Below are positions 1 to 13,169 of a DNA stretch of 64,000 nt, piece after piece. This DNA is from Nephromyces sp. MM_2019 (taxonomy: Eukaryota > Apicomplexa > Aconoidasida > Nephromycida), in the NCBI GenBank assembly GCA_015657535.1, contig JADHZB010002086.1, positions 1,607 to 65,606 of the forward strand, in the 5' to 3' direction. The notes below the pieces were generated by a model. It was not told the origin of the DNA. It searched no databases and saw only the letters and a list, made by a program, of their open reading frames with translations. The stretch's first letter is position 1, and every line of letters starts with the position of its first letter. The position numbers and the translations under genes were made by a program.

Positions 1-97
1 ACACACAGGCTGAACAACCAAATCAACACACACACAGGCTGAACAACCAAATCAACACACACACAGGCTGAACAACCAAATCAACACACACACAGAT
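1..97. repeat. 29-bp tandem repeat, about 3 copies
   Basis: The core aggctgaacaaccaaatcaa recurs with a 29-bp period (the gg of the core falls at 8, 37 and 66), and the copies are joined by short CA runs. The array sits inside the predicted third intron of the minus-strand RING-ligase gene and touches the window edge, so the true copy number is unknown. Confidence 0.9.
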
Positions 98-166
98 AAC
101 GCATTTTTTCGCTTTTTTACACGCATATTCCCTTCAAAAGCTAATCAAAGACTCAACTTTACTTAC

Positions 167-1546
167 CTGCTTGCTCTGGCGTTAATTTCTCCTTTTCCAA
201 AGAATTTATAAAACTGGGGGAGGCAGAGGTTGAATTTCGAGCTCCGCTGTATGTGTGCATCAAAAGAGTGTAGAGCAAATAAGCGGCCTGAGAATACACT
301 CCAGTGTATGCACACCTTCAAGGAGTGATGAAATTCTACAGTCATCACACACACTGTTAAGAAGAGACTCTAGAATCACACACACAGTCAAGAAGAACGA
401 TGAGATTGTGCACTCACAAACTGCCAAGAAGAACCATGAGATTCTACACTTACACACACCGTCAAGAAGAGTTTCCACTCTCACATACACACAAAAACAC
501 CAAGAACTCATTCCCAAAATGCACCAACACCATCACTCCCATACACACACACACATACACACCATCACTCCCTCTCTTCAACTACAAATCTCCAATCACT
601 TCAAATAGCACAACTTCACAACATCGCTTTCCCTTGTACTACGTTCCCCAAACCCACTGAAACATCTTCAAATCATGACAAAAACACACACACTCTTTTT
701 CGCAGAAGATTTCCACCCATAAAACCCAACCACCTTTCATCAACTGCACACACACACACACAATTCATCACATAAAACTCACAAAAAAGCTCTTGGAAAA
801 TCCTGATTCAGAATAAATAAGTTAGGCGCCATATCAGGAGTAACTCCTAGAGCCTGTCTGACGAAATTCATCGCAAAATCTACAATAAAGCGGGATTCTC
901 CATTCTCTCCACCCTCTAGTATATCTGAGCCTTGATCAGATGGAGGAGCTTGATTAGCATTGCCATCTTCAGGGTTTAACATACGGCCAAAAAGAGTCCT
1001 GACAGGGCTGGAACCAGGAGGAAGCTGAAATACAAAAAAAAGTACACATAGATTGGTTTAGATGGGGGCTAAGGAGGCTTGTATACATCATCAAAGATTC
1101 AGGGGTGTGACAAACAGAGAAACATACAAAAGATGCCTACACAAATGCACCCCATACCCATACACACAATGCAACACACCCACACAATACAAAAAACAAC
1201 ACACCTACACAACACGCACTCACATACAACATATACCTTATCACCTCACACCCCCGAATCAACCCCCTTCACCCACCACCTCCACAAAGCCCGAAACAGA
1301 GCAGATATGGCAAGTGAGAGTTCCATCTGGTTGAGTTCCCACCACACTCGAATGGATTACCCTGTCGCAGCTGTGGCACCAATACACTGACATGCCTAAA
1401 TCTCCACGATTCTCTCCACTACTGAAGGGTTGCTCACCCCCCTCCTGCCCATCGCCACCTTGGCCATCATTTGAGTTGCGTGCCAATGATGGCGCAAATG
1501 ACTCAGAAGAACTAGAACTCATGAAAGAGCTCATACTATGCATCAT
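167..1546 (-). CDS. RNF126/RNF115-type E3 ubiquitin ligase, 5' part only (RING exon off the left edge)
   Basis: Three exons read on the minus strand: 1546-1280, 1024-783 and 213-167. Introns are 1279-1025 and 782-214, with phases that join correctly. The start at 1546 is the first Met of a Met/Ser-rich segment (MMHSMSSFMSS); the open frame reaches 1846, but the upstream part is low complexity. Residues about 51-89 form a zinc ribbon: YWCHSCDRVI, then LTCHICSVSGFVE, giving two CxxC pairs, as at the N-terminus of RNF126/RNF115 and plant BCA2-type ligases, where it binds ubiquitin or BAG6-type clients. Exon 2 adds an acidic linker and a helix (FIVDFAMNFVRQALG). Exon 3 (47 nt) ends at a strong donor, CAG|GTAAGTAAAG on the coding strand. 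The catalytic RING is not in the window. The introns are CA-rich on the plus strand, so GU-rich in the transcript. The family call rests on the zinc ribbon; exon 3 is the least certain part. Confidence 0.68.
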
Positions 1547-3354
1547 ATACCAGACGATGTCGAAAAAGTGGGGGTTCACACACACGAAAGGGTTGGAGTG
1601 GGAAGCTTTGTGAAGATGCGAGGGTAGGGGAGGTAACGGGGGGGGGGTTGTAGTTTGACGGCTGGGGGGGAGTTTGGGAGTTTGAAGCAACTTGGGGTGA
1701 CCGTAAACAAGTTGCTGTGAGGGAGCGTGTGTGTGGGAGAGGCAGGGGTAATCTCTAGCAGAATAGTTAATTTCGTCTAAACCAAAGGAAAACTGGATAT
1801 ACCACGAAAGAGTATGTGCGTAAGATGATACCACTCTTGAACACACATTAACTCACATCAACTGCATCTAACAAGCGAGTTTGTGTGCGTAAGGTCTACC
1901 TCCTAGAATAGTTGATTTGATCTAAACCGAAGAAAAACTGCATACATACAGCGAGCGAGCGTGTACGTACACCAATGCCACTTTCAAATATTCATTAACT
2001 TTTATGTTAACTGCAAAAGTAAGGTATAGCGAGCGAATGTACATACACACGTATAGCAACTTCGAATAGCAGAATCAATTTCGATTAATTGCAAAAACAC
2101 TATACACACAGCAAACTAATCTACAACGTATAAAAGCACAACAAAAGATTGAAAGAGGATGAAGCAAATATCCACTATAAACTAAAATTTTTTCTCTATA
2201 ACTGTAGGCAATCATAATCTACAAAAAACCGTGATTCCACACCATCTTCAAAACGTGAAGATGATGATATATAGTATATTACGTACACACATAATAACCA
2301 CACGGAATCGCTTGCCTCTCTAAAAACGCTTCATACTCTTCTAAAAAAGCCCAAACAAATATAAAATTGTAAGAAAACCTAGTAAAAATATCAATAAGGA
2401 TGTACATACACTCATTAAAGGAGGAAGAAACAGTGGAGACTCAAGGAACTCCTTCAAAATGAAGAAACAAAGGGATTCCAGTTCTTTTTTTGGCGGGTAC
2501 TAGACTGTCAGAAAGACGTATCATGTGTGTGTGCGTACTTTCAATATGCAAGTGACGCTCGAGTGGGTTTCACCTAAACAAAGCCAAACTATGAAGTAAT
2601 AAAGAACTCTTAAAACTCAAAAATGCGTATATCATCATCAACTTCCCTCTGGAAAGCCTTCATAGCTCAGAAAATTCTTCATTTTACAATAGAGTGAGAG
2701 TGATTCCGTAGCACTAGTCAAAATTCTCTCGGAAAGAGAGGAGTGCAAAGGCAGCAACCACTTGGTGAAGATGAGAATCTTTCACAAAACGTGTGTATTT
2801 GCATGATCAAGGTTCATTAAATGAAAGCTTGATGAAGAACGAGTTACAAGGTTATATCAGGCTACATGTTAACATCAAATAGGGGGCTAAGGCAATACAA
2901 CACACGTGAAAACGCACTGTAACTGTTCTCAAGAAAAGAGCTACAACCTACAATTTCATTGTTACATCGAAGATTTTCCATTGGGAAGAAACATGCAAAC
3001 TGAGTGAAGAAAAGCCATCGAAAAGTGCAGACTTGTGAAGCTCATCGATTCTGTAACAATCAGAATGTCCGCAGTATTAGGCTGCCTTGTAGCACCAGCT
3101 TTACCCGATATTTTGGACTTGAAGGAAGTTTAGCGGGAAGTAGAAAAGAGGGAAGACTGAAGGGAAAATCAGAAGGAGGTTGCAGCATAGAAGAAGAAAA
3201 GGAAAAGATTGAAAATTGAACTTTTCGAAGAATAGGTCAACAGTTGAATCCTTCGTATCGTGTGCTGCCTCAAAGCGGTATGTGTGCACCATATACAGTA
3301 TCCAAAAAAGAAGGGAGATGAACATTGGAAAGCAAAGGGGAGGGAAACACCAGA

Positions 3355-3482
3355 AAAAGTCATCAAATCATCAGAGAAAAACATCAAATTACCATGAAAA
3401 ACATCACGTTAACATAAAAAAATCCAAATCACCACACAAAGCATCAAGCTACCATACAAAACATCAAATTACCATACAAAAC
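3355..3482. repeat. Degenerate ~20-bp minisatellite, about 6 copies
   Basis: Units of the form catcaaattaccatacaaaa repeat with about 20-bp spacing and drift by substitution and 1-2 base indels. The last two units (about 3443-3482) are nearly identical, which suggests recent turnover at that end. The tract is strongly purine/pyrimidine skewed, with almost no G on the plus strand. Confidence 0.75.
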
Positions 3483-4285
3483 TAATATATGTGCAATTCT
3501 GCGCAATAGTCTGAACGAAAGTGACCCTGCACACCGAAAAACCATAACCTCTTGCACAGACAAATCTTAAAGCAAGCTACATACCAAACATACTCTCCTC
3601 TTGTACAAAAAAACGGCAAACGCATATCAACTTCAACCATCACACTACCCTCGGCAAAAAAGTTTATTCTCATTCAGAAGTCATGATATAGTATCTTGCT
3701 CATAATCTGGTGCTACTTCAAGCAGCAAAGGCTTCTTGAATACAGGCATGCCGTTCTTAGAGCATCAAATCACTAAGCCAGTTTAATATAGAAAAGAAGA
3801 AGGCAACGCAAAATGAAAAGGGTTCAAACACATAAAAAATCATCACTTCAACAGCCTACACGCAAACTTCCTCACTTCATCACCAACCAACCCCACTTCC
3901 ATCGTCACAAAGCAACTATTCCTCCCTACAAAACCCCCCTAATTCAGCCATTCAACCCACTATAAACAAGCGGAAAATTTTTTCATCAAAAGTACCCTTT
4001 TCATAAGGATCTATACCACTTTTATCTACTAAAAGTGTAAAGTTTCCATTTCAACAAATCTTGAATAAACCGGAATACGAAATTGCAGTGCACCACATAA
4101 AGAAAAACCAAGATTTCACACAGAATAACCGCTACAAAAGTCTCTTTCTTATCGTCATAAAGCAAAAGTAGAAGAGGCTTTTTTATTCCGCGCAATTACC
4201 TATAGGCATCCGCACAAGAAAAGGAGCAAAAAACCACCAGTAACAGCAGTATAACAGTGTACTAAGCGACTCTTTGGGGATATAT

Positions 4286-4396
4286 ATAAAGGAGAGAGGC
4301 AGAGATACAGAGTAGAGGGAGATTGACTGAGAGAGTTAGAGAGGTACAGACAGAGGAGGGAGAGAGGTGTATACATGGAGAGAGTGAGAGAGATGC
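4286..4396. repeat. GA-rich low-complexity tract
   Basis: An almost pure purine stretch on the plus strand built of gagaga/gagag words with single T interruptions. No period is strict. It could form unusual structure or act as a promoter-type GA element, but nothing in the sequence decides this. Confidence 0.7.
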
Positions 4397-4715
4397 GTAT
4401 ATTTAAGGCATTCCTTTTCAGCAAAACATACACAGACACACTGCTAATAATCACAAGTGTTGATTACGGAAGTTCAAAAAAAACCTCCGAAATAGCAAGT
4501 GCAGGTTTTAGAGAGATTTTGCGGGGTTCTTATACGTTAGCACTTGACTTCTATCTATAAAGAGAGAGTGGCAGATTGAGAGATAGATAATGTATGTATA
4601 TATAGTATGTATCTACATATGCTATGTATTGATCATCTCTATAGCTGATTTATTATAGTAAGGTATAATATACCAGCATGGGCCCACCAGTTCTGAGGTT
4701 ACGACGAATCGTCTG

Positions 4716-4797
4716 CACACACACAGATGGATGGATGCACACACACACAGATGGATGGATGCACACACACACAGATGGATGGGTGCACACACACACT
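4716..4797. repeat. 24-bp tandem repeat, about 3 copies
   Basis: The unit is gcacacacacacagatggatg plus a few bases. The word agatgg begins at 4725, 4749 and 4773, an exact 24-bp period. The first copies are almost identical and the last carries ggatggg in place of ggatgga. It is flanked by plain CA runs. Confidence 0.88.
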
Positions 4798-4974
4798 GGT
4801 TGCAGGATGTTATTTGTATATATATTACATAGGGGTGGGTGAAGTGTGCCTACCACTGGCGCTATTCTAAGTGAGTCTCAGCGTTGGACGGAAAGGCCCG
4901 CAAAGTGTACAAGTGGAATCGAAATATCAGCTCTGCATTTTATGCTGTATGTTGGGAATACGGGGAGCTGGTAG

Positions 4975-5720
4975 ACCCAGTGTTTGTGTGCTGGATGTCT
5001 ATTTACGTTGTATGTGTGCGCGTGTCCGATGTGTTTGTCGGATGTGTCTGTAGATTGCTGCATGTGTGCGTGTGTTGAAAGTGTGGCGTTATCATATTAG
5101 TGTGCTTGTAGGTTGCTGCATGTGTGTGCATGTAAGCTGCTGCAGATGTGTGTGTTTAGGTTGCTGCAGGTGTGTGTTGGATGTGTGACCCAATAAATTT
5201 GGTGTGCGTGGGTGTATGCCAGGGTATAGAGGTGCAGGTTAGGTACTTGTAGCTCTTTGTATAGCTTCCTAGGTGGAGTGTGCGAAGGTGAGGTGTGTGT
5301 AGTTGGGGTGCTAGTAATTTGGTGTGTAGATTTACGTGGAGCTGGAGTGTGTGCTTATGCTTTCCTGTAGGTTCGTTTGTTGGTGGAATGTGTCTAGCTG
5401 GGACGCTTGTAGCTTTGTACCTAAGTTTGCGTGGAGGTGGAGTGTGTGTAGGTGGGACGCGTGCGAGTTTGGGTGTAGCTTTTTGCCTGCGTTCTGTGTA
5501 TGTTTACGTTTGTGCGTAGATATTTGCGTACGTGAAGTTCGTTCTTACGTTTATGCATAGGGTTGTGTGTAGGTGTGGTATAAGTGAGCTAGCAAGTTCA
5601 TGTAAGCAAGTGGGTGTGCGTAAGCTTGCGCGTATTATTCTACTTAGCGGTGAATATTTGGGCGTTTGAGTGTGTTGGTACTTGAGTATACACATGTGAA
5701 TGTTCCAATGTCGGTGTTTG
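4975..5720. repeat. GT-rich degenerate repeat region
   Basis: About 750 bp of TG-rich DNA on the plus strand with recurring words such as gtgtgtgttgg, aggttgctgcatgtgtg and gtgtaggt. Copies are too diverged for one clean period. The open frames across it (such as 5295-5519 and 5336-5560) are Cys/Val-rich artefacts of the repeat and are not counted as genes. Confidence 0.75.
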
Positions 5721-8700
5721 GGTGGTGCCCATATGTATAAGTAGGTATATCTGGATAGTTTTGTGGGTCCATTTTCTTCTTGTTCAGTGACCTTCTAGTT
5801 CATTTTTTTGCAAATGTGTGCGTTAAGCGAAGATTAGGTTGACCACTCGTACAACCACGGAAGTGCTACGAATGCACCTTCCATGAAGCAGTAGCGTATT
5901 CAGTTGTGTGGTAGCTGCAACGTACACACACAAAGAAACAGACAGTAATTAAAGTTTTTAATGGTGTCAATGCCTCTTTACAAGATGTACTTGTTTATAT
6001 ACACGAAGTTTTCAAGCTGCTTCAGGCATATCTTACAAATTTAAGCTGCTATGTTTCATTGAACTTCAGTCTGGACTTCTTCAAATCATCCAAACCCTTC
6101 AGAACTGACTGAAAATAAGTCCTTCAGCAAACATATTCACTTGTTTACTTGTGCCTCTGCTTTTTCGCATCAAAAAGAGTATCGCTAACTAGTCGCCAGA
6201 AACATAGTATTTCAAACGCATATATATCTCCTGGGTGGCTACGAATATCTCTCTGACTCTTCATAGAGTGGCAAAAAGTTCGTATTCTTTCCCTCATTGA
6301 GCTTAGAGTAGCTAGCCCGATGAGCGAAACTACACTGGAAATATATCCAGGAAAACCTAAAATACATTCAGCTTATGATACATCTAAAAATGTGCTTAAA
6401 GATTATATTGATATAAGTTTTGAAAGATGCTGTTTTTTAACATATTTAAGGCAAAAAAGTTCCTTTTGATAATTCAAGCTTCGGTGGGAAAAAATTTAAG
6501 TTTTGTATCGAGATTTAGGGCTCTATGTGTGTGTATCTTTTTATCTTCGAAAGAACTCTATACTCCTTTCAGAGCTCCATTTACTCAAGCACACCGTTGT
6601 ACATGGTGTGCTTGGGGAATCCATGAAGGTACCACACGCCCTGGAACGAAACTAGTACTTTGATATCCTTATACCGGTGGAACCAACGTTTTTGCAAGTT
6701 AACACGTATACCAACTTGCAAGAGCTCCAAGCAGAACATCAATTCTGGAAAGAAAAACTCAGCGAAGACTTTCTTTCAATCAAATTTATTGCTAGATATC
6801 CTCTGAGTTGACCTACTCCTTTAAATCTTATTACACGAATTACAAAAGGATTTATAGCTATGAAAGTACATAAGAATAAAGCTATTAATAGCACTTCATT
6901 TTTACTAGAAACTCACTAATCATTTTTTATTTTGTTTTCTTTATATCATTCCATTTCTATTTAATTTTTTACTTTTACGAGGACCAGCAGTTAGTCCTTA
7001 TTAAGAATGTATATATACGTGGCAAAATATGACACCATAAGATAAAAAATATCCCGTAACCTGAACTGCTGATTTTCTAGCATATTGATGGCATGTCAAG
7101 GTAGCACCAAAGATATTCGGCGCTACAGCTCTTGCAAATGAAATTTAGTGCAAAAACCCTCACCCTGTATGGTGTACAATTAAATTTACACCTACAAGGT
7201 ATTTTCAGAGGGAACATAAACTACTTGAAATACAACGAAAATATCAAAGGCATAAGAATTACTTAAAAAAATTCCTTCACATTTTCACAGCTATGTGTAA
7301 GCGTGCCGAATAGATGCTTCTTGACTGAAGCTTCCTTGTATTACTGTACAGATGACTATGCAGCAGTAGTCCGAAGCGACTGGTTTTTTTATGCACTTTA
7401 TGTGAAGGCGCAACCACAGTGACAGCTTGCGTGCCCCTTATTAAAGCTGCTATTTATCTTTATGATATCACTTCTAGTAGGCCCTTGAGGAGAAGTTGTA
7501 AATAAGTATCGACTCTTTTTCATCCAGAGGTTTCATAATTTGTAGTTTTACACGCATATTTTTGGAAAAATCACTGTAGAACTCGAAAAGAGGCATTGGT
7601 GATAAGGTACCAACACCTTTTATATTCAGAAGTAGGGAAAATCAAGGAATTCGACACACTTGTTCTACATAGCTTCACAGATACTCTGTCATGCGCTGTA
7701 TACGGGCAACGTGAACTTTTTTCCGACCAAAACACGTATTCACAGTAGGAATTAGTATAAAATGATGCGTTTAGTGGCGAAGAACCCAGTTGCAGGATTT
7801 GCAAGGATTCAATGGCCAGTCATCGCGTGTGTGAAACAACCAGAGCAGAAACCCGTAGAAAACAGGACTAGCGACCTTGTTGTGTTAAAAAGAGGCCAGG
7901 GACTTTTCACTTTTTTGTATTGATTTCGGGCACACAGTATTAGCGAATGTTCTGACCGAATCTATCAGAACATATATTTTGGCAACAATAAAGTTGATAA
8001 TGGTTTTTAATGGTCAGGCACAAGGACTAGCAGAAAAAATGCATTCAGTGCCAACTTTGAATACTCTTGCGTGTGCAGGTGCTACGCATGCGGCAAAAAA
8101 AATTCCTAGAGTAGAAAGAAGAAAATATGTACCATTTCTCTTGCGGGATACAGCTCCGTTGCTGTTCTGTAGCTGTTATGGATTGAGTAATATATATATT
8201 ACTTTTAATAAAAAATGAGCTCAATAAACCTAGACACGAGGATAATACTATATTTATGACTTTGTCTTAGAAAAGTTTGAAAAAAAGTTCTAGTTAAAAA
8301 AATGCCACTCAGATGACTACAAAGGGATCAAGACTCTGTAAAAAGTTTTAGAAAAGAAAAGGCGAACTCCAAAAAAAAGCGTAGAACGTAGCATGGAACT
8401 CTATTTCTTCCAGTATGACAATCTAAAAAACTTGTTTTCGATGCAGCTAACCCTTTTTTCAGCCTAGAGCTCCTTGTACCAAACCATTTTGTGACTTCTA
8501 GACATGCAGGTGGGCTGCATAAGCATAGATATATGTTTGCATTGTAATGGAATTATAAAACCTTTAACACTAGCAAAGCATGCAAAAAAAAGGCAGTTTT
8601 TACAAAATTAAGTGAAGCCCAGGTTTTATACTTTAATTCACGGTAAAACCGTTTCTTTCATATTTGTTGGACGGGAAAATGCTGAAGTCCATCAAGTTTC

Positions 8701-9924
8701 GTTCTATTGGGTTTGTTTTTTTCGCGATCATTGTTTATGAGAAACATACAAGCTCTGCCATATTTCATCGATTTAGCTACAGCAATATCGTGGATATTTT
8801 TTGTGGTATGAAGAGCAAACTGCGTCTTATTTTTTACAATGTTAAACTGTAGCCACTATGGTATACTAAAGGTTTCCTCAAAGGCTGCACAAGCAGGTGG
8901 AGCACATAATGGTGAAAGGCTTCCATAAACGAGCCCAGCACACTGCTTCCACAGCGTCTGTTTTTCCCCTTTTTTTGAAACAGCAAGTAGGCGCAACATG
9001 AGCAAGCAAGCTTTTCTCGTTGTAAGTGAAAAGAATCTTCAAATTTCGTAAAGTCATGGCTGTAAAATTGGCAATGATACGAAATTTTGAGCATCCAGCT
9101 GCACCACTAAATGCTTCGTTAAGCTCGTACACAAACTTGTTTTTCATATGAGTTCTGTCCAAATTTTATAATTTTGCAGCCCCTCCTGCTCTTTTTCTTA
9201 AGAAAAAAGTAGAAGATTTCATTGTGTGTATTAGGGAAAGATTAATAGTACCTGATACTCTAGCGAACTATCCGAGAACTTTTACTTCATTTAGCGGATG
9301 AAGCTGGCTTTCATATAATGAAATTGATGAAAGAAAGGTTCAAGAGTATCTCCCTCATCCTCCCGTGATTTCACTGCCTCCAGTTTCGTAGTGCCGCGCG
9401 TTTCCCCGTATTGAAGCTGTATTTATCGGTAATTTTGGCGCTTTTTCAAGGAAAAATCCCATCCAGCTACAACTACAGGGAGGAAAAAACCTACTTTTTG
9501 TTTTTTTTATCATTAGTTTTCAAACTAAAGATCTTTATGGTTTTTCTCGTCCTCCTAAGATGCATCACAGCTCTTTCATGCAGTAATACACGAAACCAGT
9601 AACAAAATTCAAAGATTATGCCTCGCCCTTTTCCGCCTTTCTATTGTGGTACCGTGGAATCAAATGGTACACATGCGCTGGCAATCAAAGATGCACTCTG
9701 AATGTTGCTCACTGCGCGTTTACGGACTTCTGTCGTTATTTCTTTATTTTACTGCGTGTTACTCATTCCATGCTCTAAATCCCAAATTACACCGTTAGAT
9801 TCCACCTTCAGGTTCCGGTCATGCTTCTTCCCAACCCCGAAAGTGCCTGCTGTATTCATTTCGTAGTGTTCACATCACCTCCCTCACGGCTTAGTAGGTG
9901 ATATACGTGCAGGTTTCCGGCATG

Positions 9925-10015
9925 ATTTATGTGCGTGTGTGTGTTTGCGTTTTTTTTGCGTGTGTGCGTGTGTTTTTGTGGGATTTTTTTTTGTGTGTTT
10001 TTGTGCGTTGACTTA
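9925..10015. repeat. GT/T-rich simple repeat
   Basis: Alternating gtgtgcgtgtgtg and T-runs on the plus strand, a microsatellite that could adopt Z-DNA or similar structure. There is no coding evidence. Confidence 0.8.
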
Positions 10016-13000
10016 TGTATAAAGTATGTGTATATATATTATCTTGGAGACCCACCATATCCGCTCTCCCCTCTCCCTTAGCCAATGTTGTCTGCAAGAC
10101 CTCGCGCGCACCACACACACATCTAGTACAAAAAAAGTTAAACAACCCTTTGGCAATCTGTGATGATACTACACCCTCAGCTGGCCATTGCTATTCTAAA
10201 AGTTACTACAAAAGCAATTTATGCATAGTATGCAGAGATAACGTGGTGTACTCATAGACACAGCTAAATCTACTTGTAGACCGACATACATAAATAATGT
10301 GTATAGATGCTTATATGAATAGTACGTATAGTTGATTATATGAACAAAAGCATCATGCATATTTATATCTTTTTGTATCAATAAATGTATTATACCTGTG
10401 TGTATGAACGAATGAATTATATCTGTTTAGACGAACAAAATGCATAGAAAAGTATGTGTAATTCGTACTGGTCGCCGTCAGCACCAGCGAGCCTTTTAAT
10501 CTCAGTGTACAAGCGGCATTACCGAGGTACCCTTAACTGTCCAATTCCTTAAGCACCCGTCCCCGAGGCAGCTTCCTTAACTCTTCGCACATGCATTACG
10601 ATTCACAACGCCAGACACGCTGCTCACCCCTTTTTCATGTAGCAACCAACACGCGGTGTCGTGATCACGCAGTATGTTCTCGTGCACACACATATATATA
10701 CTCTGCTCTGTGCGCACACGCTCCTTTCCACACACACCCACCTTTATCGCTGCTTGGTAACACATTCGAGCGAATTTCACTTCTTTTGAAACGTGCCGAC
10801 AAAGGACTTGTTTCAGATGTTTGCGGCCTCAGTACAAGCCAATCGAGTGGCACCCCCTATCTGTTCCTTTTGAGAGAGTTCTAGCTATTTCACTAAGTGC
10901 TCCTTTTTCGTCCCTTTGCTGCTGCAAGCAGTGAAGATGATGTAATATGAGGAGTATTTTTGTTGGAGCATCAACAAGTATGCTGAAGTTGCGTAGTGTG
11001 TAATTTTATGAATATGTGCATTGCTGTTGCAGTTTATACGCTTGTTTTTCGCGATACTTGATTGAATAACGCATTTATGTGTATTCTGTTTTTCTGGTAC
11101 AAAACTTCGTGGTGACTGTTATCTTCTAACACTGCAGCCATCCTCGATCTCTCACTTTTTACTTCGAGTTTACGTGCACATCCCGTTGTTTTTGAGGGTT
11201 TTCATTTTCTGCAGTTTTTTGCAATGTGCGCAAAGGTCTGTGAGCTCTTCATGGGGCACAAACCCGTTTCGAATGTAAGTTGTGTTTTTAAGCCCGTGCT
11301 ATGCAATTTCAGCGCAGTGTTATATCTCCTGATACTTTGACAAATCTCTAGCTCATGCCTTTCTATGGAGTTTCTTTCTTTTGATTGTGTAATCTGTGTC
11401 GCATCTATGTTGTTGTGAATTTGGTTACTTTTGGCGGCTGATGTAGTCCTCCTTTCAGTACTTGTGGCAGATATTCAACTTTAATGATGCGGTACTTTGC
11501 GTAGGTTGTTTCTTACTAGTCTAGCTCTAATACTTTTGGTTCAGACCACCAGATCTTTGATTTTTTTGTGCTTGTTGAGGCTTATGAGGAAATATGTAAT
11601 CGTGGCGATTTTTTGACGTTACTTAGCTTCACGATGAGTATATATACATTGAGATTACCGGCGTGTGTTGATAAGGGTCGTGAAATTCTTGATGTGACAA
11701 AGGCAGCCATAGCATTTCGGCTGAGATGCTGCTTTATAAGCGCTTGCTAAATTGTATGTTGCGCGGTGAATTTTACGCATGTTTAAGAGTTTGACGTTAG
11801 CGCGCTGATAATCTATTCTTGTTATAATTTCTGTGCTCTTTTTGGTATACTTTTGTTTGTTTTATCTGCTAATGAAGATTTCTATTTCTCCCTTTTTGTA
11901 TATTTTTTGGCTGTCATTGAAGGAATTCAGATGCACGTAGGTTAGTTTAGCTTCTGTTGGCAATGAATGAGAAGGTGGATGCACTGTATATATTCCAGCA
12001 AGCTGATAACCTCATGTTTATGAAAAGAAGTTCGGCTCTTTGATGCTGCACAAAGTGAGCAATTTCCGAAAAGTTTTCTGAGTACATTCTTGTGATTACT
12101 GAGCTTTTTCTTGTGAATTAAAGTATTGCCTGGCTGATAGGTGGTTCTCGTATTGATAGAGTACCTTCTCTTGGAGCAGTAAGCAGGAAAAAAAGCGATC
12201 ATTTGGTATCAAGGGGATGAATTTAGGTAAGTTGACCGAACTTCTGTTATCATTAAATGCTTGTGTGTGTGGTGAGCAGGGTTTGATACGTGTATGATAA
12301 GAAGAACTTGATAGGTGTGCGATAACATATGCTTTTGTGTCTGCGGAGGAAAGTCTGATACGTGTACGATAACGGTTCGCCATTTGCTGCAAAAAATTTT
12401 TAGTTGCTGCTGTTGTGAATTCCATGAATTTGTGATATTAAGTGGATAGAAGATTAAACATTTTTATATATTTCTTTTATTAGCTGCTTTGGTGTTTCAA
12501 TCTCTGCTGTTCCACGAGATTCTCGTTTTGATTTGTTAGAACGGTGTTTGTTGTTGTCTTCCACGGATAAAAGCCTTTATTTTTTCCTTGTGTATGTGGG
12601 GATTTTACTATCAGCATTTCAGCATCTCTGTGTGTGTGCGGATTTTGCTATCTGAGGGTAGTGAGGCATTTAGCTTGTATTTTAAATGTGAATTCATATA
12701 CATAAGTTTCACTTGTACACATAAATGCCACGAGCAATCTCATTGCCTGCACTAGACTCCTAGGCTTGGTATACTCCCCTTCATTAACTTGAGATACCTT
12801 GTTGATGTACACTCATTTAGGCAAGCAAACACTGCTTCTTCCTCAAACAATGGTGCTCTAAGCGCTGTAGAATCGTTGCCACCATTCTGCTGTTCTTCAC
12901 AGCATGTGCTACTACCTCTACCGTGTATGTTTCCCATACGTCACACACATTTTTTAGCAATTTCTCGTCGCCTCTATTATATGTGCTGCTGTAGTGTCTC

Positions 13001-13169
13001 CCTAGCACCACACAAACTTCTCTGCTCCCTCTTAACAGGCATCGTGTAGAACATCTCGCTGTTCACTCACTGTGTTTATGAAGAATGCTCATGGTAAGAA
13101 AGCAGCTGTTTCAGTAATCAGTGTGTGATGAATTCTGATACGGAGATTTCGGCAAGCTGATGTTAAAGC

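Larger units (their letters stand above)
1547..13169. other. Long spacer between divergent genes, no supported gene
   Basis: This 11.6-kb stretch separates the divergently transcribed RING ligase and bromodomain genes. It should hold both promoters, but I recognise no specific site. Open frames here are short, overlap on both strands and match no family I know. It contains the 20-bp, 24-bp, GA-rich and GT-rich repeats listed separately. One splice-flanked segment stands out at 11213-11274 (tctgcag before it, GTAAGT after it, ATG at 11224). It could be a 5' exon of the bromodomain gene or of an unseen gene, but I cannot link it to anything. Confidence 0.6.

Noticed and set aside
4653..4856. 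Frame with repeated CVCIHPS units
   Set aside because: It is a translation of the 24-bp tandem repeat (period divisible by three) without any flanking coding evidence.
5295..5560. Cys/Val-rich frames in the GT-rich tract
   Set aside because: The composition follows directly from TG repeats and two frames are open at once, so these are not genes.
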